DNA of 64,000 bases from Bacteroides sp. OF04-15BH (GTDB lineage Bacteria > Bacteroidota > Bacteroidia > Bacteroidales > Bacteroidaceae): NCBI RefSeq assembly GCF_003477995.1, contig NZ_QUEM01000021.1, positions 1-64,000 of the forward strand. Reading direction: 5' to 3'. The notes under the pieces were generated by a model. It saw only the letters and a list, made by a program, of their open reading frames with translations. It was not told the origin of the DNA and ran no database searches. Positions within the stretch are counted from its first letter, which is position 1. Every line of letters begins with the position of its first letter. The position numbers were made by a program, and so were the translations under genes. Of this stretch, positions 1 through 9,080 are shown piece by piece.

Positions 1-1227
1 CTAATTTTCAGGCGGTTTTTTAATTCCGCCAACAGGTTTAAAGAGTATAAGGTCGTATTAAAAATGTTGGATTTGAATGCTCTCAGTGATATGAGTATTC
101 TTGCTGTCAATACAACATATCCAGATAAAACTGAAGAGAATATTGAAAGACTTATCAATTTTTTCTATAATGACACTTTTTTCGAATCGTCTGTTCTCAC
201 AAGCAATGATACTGAGGAAAAAGATAGTAAGGTTCATAGAGTGGAAGGCTGTGATACATGGGGTATCGATATTGAAAATTTAAGGTCAATTATTGATATG
301 AACTTTGAAAATGCATATTCTGCATTTCAAACAGCTTTAATAATTGACTATGCCAATAGACATAAACCTGCGTATGAAGTTTTTAAGCAAGATATGCTTT
401 CAAAAAGACTAATCAATAGTAAAGTAATAGCAAAAAAAGAGGATTTCTTTCGGAATTTTCATAATGTGCTTATTCAAGAGTTTTTTATGGATGGCCAACG
501 TTTACCCTCTAATCAATATTCAGAAGATGGGTTTATTGAAAAACTTAGTAATGGAACCAAAAGATCTCGACTAGAATGTATGAAAATAGCAGAGGTTTTT
601 TTGCAGTCTCCATATAGCCATTCACTAACTGTTTGGGATAAAATAAAGGAACATATAAAGAATGGTGCTAGTGATGATACAGATGATGAATATATAGATG
701 TAGATTTTAAACAAGTTGTGACATCTGAGGTCAAACAGGTGATATCAGAGATTAATAACTGGTTCTATGGGCAATGTCGTTTTTGTGATGTACCAATGGC
801 ACATCTTTGGCTTGAATTACTTTTGTTTCATTATGGACACCCATATCATACAAATATCGGTAATCATAAACGCTATTCGTATACAGCGAAAAAAAGGAAA
901 ATGTGCTTAGATATATTTACATTAGATAAATGTCGTGCCCTTTATGACTGGATTCCGATGCTTGAATACTTTATTTATGATATGCAGGATAATAACCGAC
1001 AGATGATTACGCGAATGTGTATGGATGCAATTGGTAAGCAACTTTTGCATATTGTTGATGAGATTCTTGAGGGTTCTGCATTGGTTGGCATTAATGAATT
1101 TGAATGGTCAATCAATAAAGAGCTCCCCAATAGAGAAGAAATATCCGTTAAAAAGAATCAAGAAAATATTTTTTTACGTATGATAAAGACTCTCAGGGAT
1201 AAATTTAGAAAAATCAGAATATTTTAA
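1..1227 (+). CDS. Hypothetical protein, 5' end outside window
   Basis: I do not recognise this protein. The first ATG inside the window is at 64, giving 387 residues, but the same frame is open from base 1 with no stop, so the gene may start upstream of the window and the ATG at 64 may be internal. The product is hydrophilic and acidic in the middle (an Asp/Glu-rich stretch around residues 200-215 counted from 64), has a Cys pair of the form CxxC followed by an aromatic, helix-like region (about residues 242-262), and ends in a basic tail. No signal peptide or clear membrane segment is visible. Base composition is strongly A+T-rich like the neighbouring defence genes and unlike the core genome after 8.4 kb, so it probably belongs to the same acquired island. 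It could be a defence component, but that rests on location only. Confidence 0.6.
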   Translation, partial: LIFRRFFNSANRFKEYKVVLKMLDLNALSDMSILAVNTTYPDKTEENIERLINFFYNDTFFESSVLTSNDTEEKDSKVHRVEGCDTWGIDIENLRSIIDMNFENAYSAFQTALIIDYANRHKPAYEVFKQDMLSKRLINSKVIAKKEDFFRNFHNVLIQEFFMDGQRLPSNQYSEDGFIEKLSNGTKRSRLECMKIAEVFLQSPYSHSLTVWDKIKEHIKNGASDDTDDEYIDVDFKQVVTSEVKQVISEINNWFYGQCRFCDVPMAHLWLELLLFHYGHPYHTNIGNHKRYSYTAKKRKMCLDIFTLDKCRALYDWIPMLEYFIYDMQDNNRQMITRMCMDAIGKQLLHIVDEILEGSALVGINEFEWSINKELPNREEISVKKNQENIFLRMIKTLRDKFRKIRIF

Positions 1228-1338
1228 TTTCAACATTAATGTATCAAAATGTGCGTTATAAAGTTATGCAGTGTGTATCCTTTGTTTCAGATTGGCATAC
1301 TGTATCGGGATTAAACTGCTTTGGAACAAAAACAATAA

Positions 1339-1960
1339 CTCTTTATAATAATACTTGAAGTAGCGGAAGCTACCGAAGTGGAACAGGATAAGAATCGCCA
1401 TGACTTCAACATCGCTATGCCGTTTTGCTTGTTACGATACTTTTCCTTTTGTATGTATTTAACTATACAGATTCTAATATTCGGAAGGACTTCGAAGTAA
1501 CAAAGAAAAGAAAGGTTCTCGTAATGGAATAGAGTTTTTCAGAGCATTAGGTTGTAGTGACTTTGAGTTGGAACCTTTCAAAAATTTCTATTTCTTTCGA
1601 ACACGAAAAAGTTTAGAACATTATTATCCACAAGCCAAGGATGGGGATAAGATGCTAATTAATTTGCAAGATATACATTGCTTTGGTAATTTTGCAATGA
1701 TTGGTTCTGAGGTAAATAGTTCTGGCTCCAACTGGAATCCCATTGATAAAAAGAATTGCTATCTTGATACAAAGTCAAACCAAGTAAGTGTTGTTTCTTT
1801 AAAGTTTAGAATTATGTTACAAATATGCTAAGATAATTACAATGCTGGTATTAAAGATAAGACCTTAACACGTTCATTTGGATTAGAATGAAATGTTGAT
1901 GATATGATTCAACATCAATAGAAGATGCTTGAAATCATTAAGATTATAATGGATAAGCAG
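1339..1960 (+). pseudogene. Decayed DUF262/DUF1524 (GmrSD-like) 3' remnant
   Basis: Coding traces run through two frames. Frame 1 from about 1339 reads through a segment containing FNIAMPFCLLRYFSF (about 1402-1446). Frame 2 from 1478 then reads GIEFFRALGCSDFELEPFKNF and continues with SLEHYYPQAK, CFGNFAMIGSEVNSSGSNW and SVVSLKFRIMLQIC. It meets stops at 1829-1831, 1889-1891 and 1919-1921, while recognisable codons continue to about 1960. The FGNxAMIGSxxNSSGSNWxP signature and HYYPQ are what I know from the C-terminal half of DUF262/DUF1524 proteins, relatives of the GmrSD modification-dependent nucleases. The N-terminal DUF262 NTPase part is absent. A frameshift plus three stops make this a broken gene. 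An 87-codon open stretch (1568-1831, opening at TTG) survives by chance and should not be called a gene. Confidence 0.62.
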
Positions 1961-2027
1961 GTGTTCGCTATTTATGGTGGAACACATACAGGATTTTCAA
2001 TAGATAATGTGGAAAAAATAGACATAA

Positions 2028-5000
2028 ATGCTTATGACGGATACATGCCTTAATATAATAACACAGTTAACGGTTGAATTACATAAAGATGACATCTCAA
2101 AAGAAAAATTGGGGACTGGCGTTCTTTATACCAATAGGAAATTGTCTGGGGTGGTATATGTTTTGACGGCTAAACATTGCCTTTCGAAGTTAGGGGAAAA
2201 AGGTAGAGTATCGTTAAGAATTTATAACCCTGGTACCAGTACATATGAATACGTTACCCCTGTTAAGCAAAGTATTTTGCTCCATTCCGAAGATGATGCT
2301 GGTATAATTATTATTAATAAACGAGAGCTTGCATCGGTTGTCTCTGACCTTCCAACGGTGTATGTAGTTGATAAAAATTTTGGAACAGACGAAGCCGTGA
2401 GTAAAGGGTTCCCTCTGGCTACCCTTGATCAGACTAACGAAAATGGAGAGTCATTCTTGGCAATGATAAAAATGAATTACCTTCATGAAGATACAACAGA
2501 GAATGTATTCCAACTTTCTACAAATGACGATTATAGTGAAGATACAATTGTTGGAATGTCAGGTTCCGGTATTTTTATAGAAGCTTGTGAGGAGTTGTAT
2601 ATTAATGGGATCTTCATTAGGTACACTGACGAAGAGCGTGGAAAGGTAATAAGTGCTCAGAGGTTGATTTCCTTCAATAAACTGCTGGAAGAAGAGTATA
2701 AAAAGAAAATCTCATTGTCATTCCTCGGACATCACGGTTTAGGACATAAAATATTAAAAAACAATGTTGAAGATTCCGTAGCAAACTTGGGACCCAGATA
2801 TTGTCAGAAAGTCAATGTAAAGACAGGAACTGCCAAGTATTTTGACTGCGTGGCAAAAACGCCTGCATATTTTGAACGATTGTACAGGAATATAGATTCC
2901 TGGTTGACTGAGAAAAGCTATAGAACAAGAAAAAATTCCATTAGAATAGGTGAGTTAGAATCTCATCTAAAAGCTATTCGAGACGATTTTATTGTAGCAT
3001 TATCAGATTTGGATCAACATGTAGATGCTGTAGTTGATTTTTCTAGTTTGATGAAACGCATAAAAGACCTCAGAAAAGAATTAGGAGAAGTAAGACATAG
3101 ATTTTATTCTGATTATTCCTCGACAAAAAAAGATGATAATGTAAGGAAAGAGCTCGAGGCTGATGAAGCCAGATTATCAGAAATATCTCAAGATTTGTAT
3201 TCATTCACTGAAAACTTTGAAGATTTAAAGATTAATCTAGCAAACAATCCCTATTTGATAATTAAGGGTGAAGCTGGATGCGGAAAGTCGCATTTGTTAG
3301 GTGATGTTGCCAGTAAGAGAATCGATGATGGTCTGCCCACTTTGTTGTTCTTAGGAACAGACTTCTCTGAGGGAACTTATGAAACAACCATTACTTCAAA
3401 AGTAGGTTTTGTGGGTACTTTCCGGGAATTCCTATCCAGTTTCAATCAGATAGGTACCCAAGTAGGTTCACGAGCACTTCTGATGATCGATGCGCTGAAT
3501 GAAGGACCTCAGGCCGTATTATGGAAAGACAGACTTTCTGGACTTATCAAGTCTCTTAAAGACTATCCTGCGATAGGTTTAGTAGTGTCAGTGCGTGATA
3601 CATACTTTGATGATGTTATTCCTGATGGGGTGGAAACTGATTTGGGAGCTACAGTTATTGAGCATAAAGGATTTAAAGGTCTGGAATATGAGGCGGTAAA
3701 ACAGTTCTGTTGGGCGTATGAGTTGAACTTACCCAATGTTCCCATTCTGACACCTGAGTTTTGTAACCCTTTATTCTTGAAGATAATTTGCGATACACTT
3801 GAAGCCTCTGGAGAGAAAGATTTTCCTAAAGGATTCAATGGCGTTTCATCACTGTTTAGTCAGTACTTCAACAATTTGGATAAGAAGTTTGCTGAAAAGA
3901 GACCCGAATATAAGTATAGGGATGTTGTCAGTGCAGCAGTTAAGCTGCTGGCATTCCCTATATTTGAGGCTAAATATAATATTCTGAATATAAAAAATGC
4001 AGATTCATTATTACAACAACAATTTCCTGCTTGTCATAATTTGCTCGCAGATCTAATAGACAACAATTTGCTGCTTAAAACGAAGAATTCTTTTGATGAA
4101 GAAAATATCGACGGCGTTGTTTTCTCTTATCAGAGAATCAGTGATTTTATAATTGCACGTGAAATTGTCAATAAGTTTCAAGACTTGGAATCGTTTGCAG
4201 AAAACATAAATACAGACAAAACTTTACATTCCATTTTTGTAGACAAGCATTGGGCATTCAAAGGAATTCTTGAAGCCATGGCTATCTTAATCCCCGAGAG
4301 ATTTTCTCATGAGATGACAGATATTATTCGTTTTATTCCAGAAGATGAGTATGAAAAAGTATATTATACATGTTTTAATACAATTTCTGAGGCTCAGATA
4401 AATAGTTTGTGTTGGCGCACAATAGAATCTATTGACAAGAAAACTATAAGGCAGTTTCTAGGCTCCAAATATTGTAATATAGATTCTGATTATTGGTATA
4501 ATAAACTGGTAGAGCTTTCTACTATTCCTAATCATCCTTTTAATGCTGATTATTTTCATGCATTAATGATGAGGTTTACCATGCCAGATCGTGATGGCAG
4601 ATTCCAATTCTTTTTCAATGGTTGCGCAGGATATGATGATAACAGATGTGCCAACCCTCTGCGGCGTTTGATAGACTGGGCATGGTCTGAAAATGTATCT
4701 GTAAAAGCGGATTCCGAATCGACCAGATTAGCAGCCGTTATGCTTTGTTGGCTGCTGTCATCAACATATATCAAACACAGAGATGAGGCTACAAAAGCTC
4801 TTGTCAACCTTCTTTCTGAGCAGGTAGAAGTATTGATTGAAACACTACGTAAGTTTGAGAATGTGGATGATATGTATATCTATGAACGGTTGTATGCTGT
4901 GGCTTACGGGGTCGCATTGCGGACTTCATCACGCGATGGGCTGATGAAACTTGCAAGATATGTATATGAGACCATATTCAAACGTAATAACCCACCAAAA

Positions 5001-6728
5001 AATATTTTACTGCGAGATTATGCAAGAAATATTGTTGAATACGCTAAATATAAGGGAGTTATAACTGCTGTTGATATGAAAAAGGTTCGCCCGCAATATA
5101 CTAGCACACTCCCCACATGGCCTACAGATGATGAGGTTAATCACTTTCATATAGATTATGATGCAACAGATTTCAAGGAAAGAAAAGGTTCTGAGCAAAA
5201 CCTGATTTGGGAATCGGTAAAGGGTCTGTTAGCTGATTTTTGGAATAAGATTGCTATGCCAACAATCGAACACTTTTATCCGATATCAATTTCTGAAGAA
5301 AAAGAATTTGATAAAGCATTACGCCTGTTTAAAGGAGATATGAAGAAACTAGCCAGAATAATATGTGAAAGAAAAGCTATTTCAATATTAAAAAGGCAGA
5401 AAGGGCCAAAGGATGCCAGCATAAAAAATACAATACTCGAATTAATTTGTAACGAGACTGAAAAGTTAATGTCGGAAGAGCAAAAAAAAGCTTTATACGA
5501 TGTCATGATTCCTTTTAAAGTAAGGGAATTGCCTTTAAAGCAACATCATTATGGCAGATTTCCAACAGAAGGGGTTAGAAATTGGATTGTTAAGAGAGCT
5601 TATGAACTAGGCTTTGATGTAAATTTGCATGGTGATTACGATCGTTTTGCAAAAGACTGGACGTTCCGAAATTCGGATAATAGAATAGATCGTATAGGGA
5701 AAAAATATCAGTGGATAGCCTTCCATGAGATTATGGGGATATTGGCTGACAATTACAAATATGAGGATGATTATGCAAACGAGGGGTCTGGGGGGTATGA
5801 GCTGTTTCACGGAACGTGGCAATCTTTTCTGAGGAATATCAATCCATCAATGATTGCAAGAGTAAAAAGCATCGAAAGTGAGGATGCGGATGATAGTAGG
5901 GTGGAAAAAGAACACGAATGGTATAATGAAGAACAGTTTAATAACTGGAAGTACTCTGATATACATGAATCATGGGCATCCATGATTAAAGATTTGCCGG
6001 ATCCGGTTTCCTTAATACAAAAGTTGGACGATTACGGCACAGAATGGTTAACCCTGAATAACTCCAGGAGTTGGGATGAACCCAAAGACATTGGTAAGGA
6101 GAAATATGAATATAACCTCTTAAAGCATGATGTATATTTGGCTGCTGATGCCATCCTCGTAAAGCAACAAGACAAAGAGAAGGCAATACAGTCTTTAGAT
6201 GGTAGGGATTTATGGAATGGTGTGAATTTACCGACTGATGACTGGCAACATCTGGTAAATAGGGAAAAATACTGGTCACCAGCATATAAAGACGTTTATA
6301 GGAATCGACAAGGTTGGGCAAATTCAATAGATGGGCTAGATGTACCATATTATTATTCTTGTGAGCAAGCCTGCGGACATATTGAAGCTGATAAGTCAGG
6401 CACTATCAGTAAATATAGCATTCCCTGTAGGTTATTATTCGAGGGTATGGGCATGGAGTATGATTCACATGACGGTCAATATTTGGACAAAGAAGGCAAT
6501 CTTGTGGCATTAACATACGGGTACGATCAGATTTTGGTTAAAAAGGAGCCTCTTTTACGATTCTTGAAGCAAAGTGGGCTGGCCATTTTGTGGATTGTGC
6601 GGGGAGAAAAGCGGGTATATATAAGTGGAGGAATGGGATGTCAATGCTTATATGATCCATGTGGAGTATATTATTTGGATGATAACAATGTCCCAGAAGG
6701 TGTCCTCAGAACATATAAGAGAGTGTGA
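2028..6728 (+). CDS. Trypsin-like protease fused to STAND NTPase (Avs-like antiphage sensor)
   Basis: 1566 residues. Residues about 25-200 form a trypsin-like serine protease domain with a readable triad: His50 in VLTAKHC, Asp90 in SEDDAG and Ser178 in GMSGSG. A helical linker (about 285-405) leads to a P-loop NTPase with Walker A GEAGCGKS (414-421) and Walker B ending in MIDALNEG (486-493), followed by an SVRDTYF sensor-like strand. The DALNEG Walker B and overall layout are typical of STAND NTPases of the Avs/AVAST family. Residues about 700-1566 are a long, mostly helical region expected to recognise the trigger. No signal peptide, so cytosolic. It is followed after 1 nt by an MBL-fold gene; MBL plus protease-STAND is the domain set of type I AVAST systems. 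Inferred role: sensing a phage protein, oligomerising and unleashing the protease. An alternative start ATG lies at 2034. A+T-rich, likely acquired. Confidence 0.85.
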   Translation: MLMTDTCLNIITQLTVELHKDDISKEKLGTGVLYTNRKLSGVVYVLTAKHCLSKLGEKGRVSLRIYNPGTSTYEYVTPVKQSILLHSEDDAGIIIINKRELASVVSDLPTVYVVDKNFGTDEAVSKGFPLATLDQTNENGESFLAMIKMNYLHEDTTENVFQLSTNDDYSEDTIVGMSGSGIFIEACEELYINGIFIRYTDEERGKVISAQRLISFNKLLEEEYKKKISLSFLGHHGLGHKILKNNVEDSVANLGPRYCQKVNVKTGTAKYFDCVAKTPAYFERLYRNIDSWLTEKSYRTRKNSIRIGELESHLKAIRDDFIVALSDLDQHVDAVVDFSSLMKRIKDLRKELGEVRHRFYSDYSSTKKDDNVRKELEADEARLSEISQDLYSFTENFEDLKINLANNPYLIIKGEAGCGKSHLLGDVASKRIDDGLPTLLFLGTDFSEGTYETTITSKVGFVGTFREFLSSFNQIGTQVGSRALLMIDALNEGPQAVLWKDRLSGLIKSLKDYPAIGLVVSVRDTYFDDVIPDGVETDLGATVIEHKGFKGLEYEAVKQFCWAYELNLPNVPILTPEFCNPLFLKIICDTLEASGEKDFPKGFNGVSSLFSQYFNNLDKKFAEKRPEYKYRDVVSAAVKLLAFPIFEAKYNILNIKNADSLLQQQFPACHNLLADLIDNNLLLKTKNSFDEENIDGVVFSYQRISDFIIAREIVNKFQDLESFAENINTDKTLHSIFVDKHWAFKGILEAMAILIPERFSHEMTDIIRFIPEDEYEKVYYTCFNTISEAQINSLCWRTIESIDKKTIRQFLGSKYCNIDSDYWYNKLVELSTIPNHPFNADYFHALMMRFTMPDRDGRFQFFFNGCAGYDDNRCANPLRRLIDWAWSENVSVKADSESTRLAAVMLCWLLSSTYIKHRDEATKALVNLLSEQVEVLIETLRKFENVDDMYIYERLYAVAYGVALRTSSRDGLMKLARYVYETIFKRNNPPKNILLRDYARNIVEYAKYKGVITAVDMKKVRPQYTSTLPTWPTDDEVNHFHIDYDATDFKERKGSEQNLIWESVKGLLADFWNKIAMPTIEHFYPISISEEKEFDKALRLFKGDMKKLARIICERKAISILKRQKGPKDASIKNTILELICNETEKLMSEEQKKALYDVMIPFKVRELPLKQHHYGRFPTEGVRNWIVKRAYELGFDVNLHGDYDRFAKDWTFRNSDNRIDRIGKKYQWIAFHEIMGILADNYKYEDDYANEGSGGYELFHGTWQSFLRNINPSMIARVKSIESEDADDSRVEKEHEWYNEEQFNNWKYSDIHESWASMIKDLPDPVSLIQKLDDYGTEWLTLNNSRSWDEPKDIGKEKYEYNLLKHDVYLAADAILVKQQDKEKAIQSLDGRDLWNGVNLPTDDWQHLVNREKYWSPAYKDVYRNRQGWANSIDGLDVPYYYSCEQACGHIEADKSGTISKYSIPCRLLFEGMGMEYDSHDGQYLDKEGNLVALTYGYDQILVKKEPLLRFLKQSGLAILWIVRGEKRVYISGGMGCQCLYDPCGVYYLDDNNVPEGVLRTYKRV

Positions 6729-6729
6729 T

Positions 6730-7788
6730 ATGAAACTGTTCTGTTATAAAGCAAAGTGTGGAGATGCATTTCATCTACAATATGAGGGTGAAAGCGGTAT
6801 GTGTCGTAATATATTTCTTGATATGGGGTACTCCAAAACTTATACCCAAGTGTTGAAAGGTGTTATTTCAAATATTATGGGGAGTTCAGAACAGATAGAT
6901 GCTTTGTTCCTGTCTCATATCCATGATGATCATATTGGCGGAGCTAGTAGATTTATAAAAGATATTCAAAAAGATTGTACTTTGGAGAATATTGTTAGTC
7001 GGTGGATATATAATCCACCAAGAAAGTATGAAGTTGAGCAAGCCTCTGATAATAAGAACGGGGTGCTCTGTGGCATAGTCTCAGGGGATAAGGTCTATGA
7101 ATATATTCAGTCACATAGTCCATTAGATATGTGTGATGTTATAGAAGGGATGTCTTTCAATATTGACGGAATGAAGGTAACAATACTTTCTCCTGATGAG
7201 TGCAAACTGAACCTGCTTAGGGAAAAATATTCAAAAAATCGTCCATTTTGTAAGTCTGAAACAAATGAGGTTAGTGTTGAAGCGGGTAATGTTGCTGATG
7301 ATTATGCAACATTACTTAATGATTTTAATACAAACTGTTTTCAAGAAGACATAAGTGTTGAGAACACCAGTAGTATAGCCGCATTGTTTGAGTATGTCGG
7401 GAAAAGAATTTTATGGCTTTCTGACTCTGTACCATCAGTTATAACACGCTCATTGTTTAAATTAGGATATAGTGAAGCGAACAAACTGCATTGTGATGCT
7501 GTCTTGCTTTCGCATCATGGAAGTGTAGCAAATAATAGCTTAGCTTTATTTAAGGTGATACAATGTGAAAAGTATATTATTAGTGCTGATGGAATAAATC
7601 GCCATTGTCTACCAAACAAAGAAACTATAGCAAGAATTATTTCTGCTTCTTCAAAACTGCCTGTAACCCTGTATTTTAATTATAATGACGGTCGGTTAGT
7701 TAGAATGTTTAAACCAGATGCCCAAGAGTATGTGAAATCAATTATTGACATTCATTATCTACATGATAGGGAGGCAATTGATTTTTGA
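6730..7788 (+). CDS. Metallo-beta-lactamase-fold hydrolase, Avs partner
   Basis: 352 residues. I place the start at the ATG at 6730, one base after the TGA of the STAND gene, because it opens a clean MBL N-terminus (MKLFCYKAKCGDAFHL). An in-frame ATG at 6625 exists but would overlap the STAND gene by 104 nt. The HxHxDH zinc motif is intact (His63-Ile-His65-Asp-Asp67-His68), a later Asp232 lies in LWLSDS, and SHHGS follows at 261-265. This combination resembles the ComEC/Rec2-type MBL branch. The tight spacing implies translational coupling with the protease-STAND protein, and MBL-fold partners are known in type I AVAST systems. Whether it acts on nucleic acid, a nucleotide or the partner is not visible. 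No membrane segments, so cytosolic. Confidence 0.85.
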   Translation: MKLFCYKAKCGDAFHLQYEGESGMCRNIFLDMGYSKTYTQVLKGVISNIMGSSEQIDALFLSHIHDDHIGGASRFIKDIQKDCTLENIVSRWIYNPPRKYEVEQASDNKNGVLCGIVSGDKVYEYIQSHSPLDMCDVIEGMSFNIDGMKVTILSPDECKLNLLREKYSKNRPFCKSETNEVSVEAGNVADDYATLLNDFNTNCFQEDISVENTSSIAALFEYVGKRILWLSDSVPSVITRSLFKLGYSEANKLHCDAVLLSHHGSVANNSLALFKVIQCEKYIISADGINRHCLPNKETIARIISASSKLPVTLYFNYNDGRLVRMFKPDAQEYVKSIIDIHYLHDREAIDF

Positions 7789-7911
7789 AGGCTATTTGAC
7801 AGTCACATATGTTATTGAATTTCCATTTTGCTGTATCATTTCAGAAGTCAAGAACGGCTTTTCAGAAGAGAATATAGAATAATAATGTAAAAGCATAAAA
7901 GAAGACAATGA

Positions 7912-7943
7912 TTTGGAACTATAAATAGGAAAATGTATCTTTG
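7912..7943 (+). promoter_or_regulatory. Bacteroides-type promoter for candidate sRNA
   Basis: TTTG at 7912-7915 and TATCTTTG at 7936-7943 are separated by exactly 20 nt, matching the Bacteroides primary sigma consensus TTTG-N19-21-TAnnTTTG. Transcription should begin near 7950. No convincing reading frame follows, only hairpins and a terminator. Confidence 0.75.
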
Positions 7944-7949
7944 TAATGT

Positions 7950-8140
7950 AATGAAAAGGCATAGACAAATGAAAGTCTATGAGTGACATAAACAGACAAG
8001 GTTTAGTTACTAAATCGTTACTATTAAAAGTGATTATTTAACAGGAACCTGATTATAAGGGATTTATGCTGAAAGGGTTCAGGACCCCCAGCTTCCGCAG
8101 AGGATTTAAAAAGGTGATCTTCGGATCACCTTTCTTGTTT
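7950..8140 (+). ncRNA. Candidate structured small RNA at island edge
   Basis: About 190 nt between a strong promoter and a strong intrinsic terminator, with no substantial reading frame (the longest ATG frame at its 5' end is 11 codons). Visible structure: a perfect 7-bp hairpin CATAGAC/GTCTATG (7960-7966 with 7975-7981, 8-nt loop); a composite hairpin GCTG-GGG/CCC-CAGC (8068-8092) with a 7-nt loop; and the terminator hairpin 8110-8133. I cannot match it to a known RNA family. The stretch around 8075-8097 also has some likeness to a tRNA/tmRNA 3' end, which would fit an island attachment site, but the loop lacks the conserved adenine of a true T-loop. The RNA call rests on promoter plus terminator plus hairpins. 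Confidence 0.5.
8110..8133 (+). terminator. Intrinsic terminator of candidate sRNA
   Basis: Perfect 10-bp stem AAAGGTGATC / GATCACCTTT closed by a TTCG tetraloop and followed by TTTCTTGTTTT-like T-rich sequence, so it terminates rightward transcription before the core genes. Confidence 0.85.
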
Positions 8141-8180
8141 TCCGAAGGTTACTGTTTTAGATTTCTTCTTTGAGATACCC

Positions 8181-8366
8181 TCAATACAACCATTTGCCGT
8201 TTTTATATCCCTTCGCAAATGGGAAACCGTAATTTGGGTAAATCAATCCGTGATTTATTTTATTCGTTTCTCGACAATACCCGGTAAATTTGCTGCCATC
8301 AAAGCCATATCCCCAAACGGAATTCAAGAAAAACGTCTGCTTCGGAATGGCGGCGAAAAGAAACAT
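8181..8366 (-). CDS. Doubtful small ORF, hypothetical
   Basis: A 61-codon leftward frame ending with GYKNGKWLY. It is rich in Gly, Phe and Tyr and could be a C-terminal fragment of an old gene (the WGYGFDGSKF and NGKWLY stretches look protein-like), but there is no recognisable family, no promoter match upstream and it sits at the junction between the A+T-rich island and the core genome. It may equally be chance. It converges on the sRNA terminator. Confidence 0.2.
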   Translation of the reverse strand: MFLFAAIPKQTFFLNSVWGYGFDGSKFTGYCRETNKINHGLIYPNYGFPFAKGYKNGKWLY

Positions 8367-8391
8367 TCAAATCCATAAACCTTTTTAAATT

Positions 8392-9063
8392 ATGAGACCT
8401 TATATCATTTGCCACATGGTGGCTTCCATAGACAGACGTATCGACTGCGCCATGGTGGAGCAGATCAGCGGAGACGAATACTACACCACACTGGAGCAAC
8501 TGGATTGCCCCACTCTATTGGAGGGGCGGGTAACCATGGAGCATTACAGTGCCGACAAGGAACCTTTCATTCCGATAGAAAACAAACCGGTAGGCAAACC
8601 GTCGGTCTACATGGCTGAAAAATCGGATGCCTACATGGTCACCGTAGACACTCAGGGCCGTCTGCGCTGGAAATCGAACACCATCGACGATGTACCGCTC
8701 ATCTGCATCGTCAGCGAAAGAGCCAGCGAAGAATATCTGGCCACCCTGCGCCGACAGGAGATTTCCTGGATTGCCGTGGGCAAGGAACACATTGACCTGG
8801 AGAAAGCCATGGAAATTCTCTACACCCAGTTTGGCGTGAAAAGACTCGGTCTGCTGGGCGGCGGACACATCAACGGCGGATTCCTGGAAGCAGGCTTGGT
8901 GGACGAGGTAAGTCTGCTGCTGGCACCGGGCATCGACGGCAGAAAGGGAGAAACCTCCTTGTTTGACGGCATTTCAGACAAAAGCCGGATGCCGGTGCGC
9001 CTCCGTCTGCAGCAGGTGGAAGCACTGGAAAACGATGTATTATGGCTGCGCTATAAACTATAA
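8392..9063 (+). CDS. RibD C-terminal/dihydrofolate reductase-like oxidoreductase
   Basis: 223 residues. The fold signature is that of the RibD_C/DHFR-like family: an N-terminal MVASIDRRID strand-loop, a substrate-proximal segment (LLEGRVTMEHY) and the nucleotide-binding GLLGGGHINGGFLEAGLVDE near residues 157-176. Family members reduce pyrimidine intermediates of riboflavin synthesis or other small substrates with NAD(P)H; stand-alone copies like this are usually of unknown substrate. No deaminase domain is attached, so it is not a full RibD. Cytosolic. It is followed after 17 nt by a flavodoxin gene, so a shared transcript and a redox role are plausible. It is the first clearly core-like G+C-richer gene after the island. 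Confidence 0.85.
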   Translation: MRPYIICHMVASIDRRIDCAMVEQISGDEYYTTLEQLDCPTLLEGRVTMEHYSADKEPFIPIENKPVGKPSVYMAEKSDAYMVTVDTQGRLRWKSNTIDDVPLICIVSERASEEYLATLRRQEISWIAVGKEHIDLEKAMEILYTQFGVKRLGLLGGGHINGGFLEAGLVDEVSLLLAPGIDGRKGETSLFDGISDKSRMPVRLRLQQVEALENDVLWLRYKL

Positions 9064-9080
9064 TCCAAAAACAGAAAGAT

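Noticed and set aside
1568..1831. 87-codon ORF as an independent gene
   Set aside because: It starts at TTG inside a longer decayed reading frame that continues past three stops; it is part of the DUF262/DUF1524 remnant.
8060..8100. Complete tmRNA or tRNA gene
   Set aside because: Only a weak 3'-end likeness exists; no 5' half, tag reading frame or cloverleaf partner can be found upstream.
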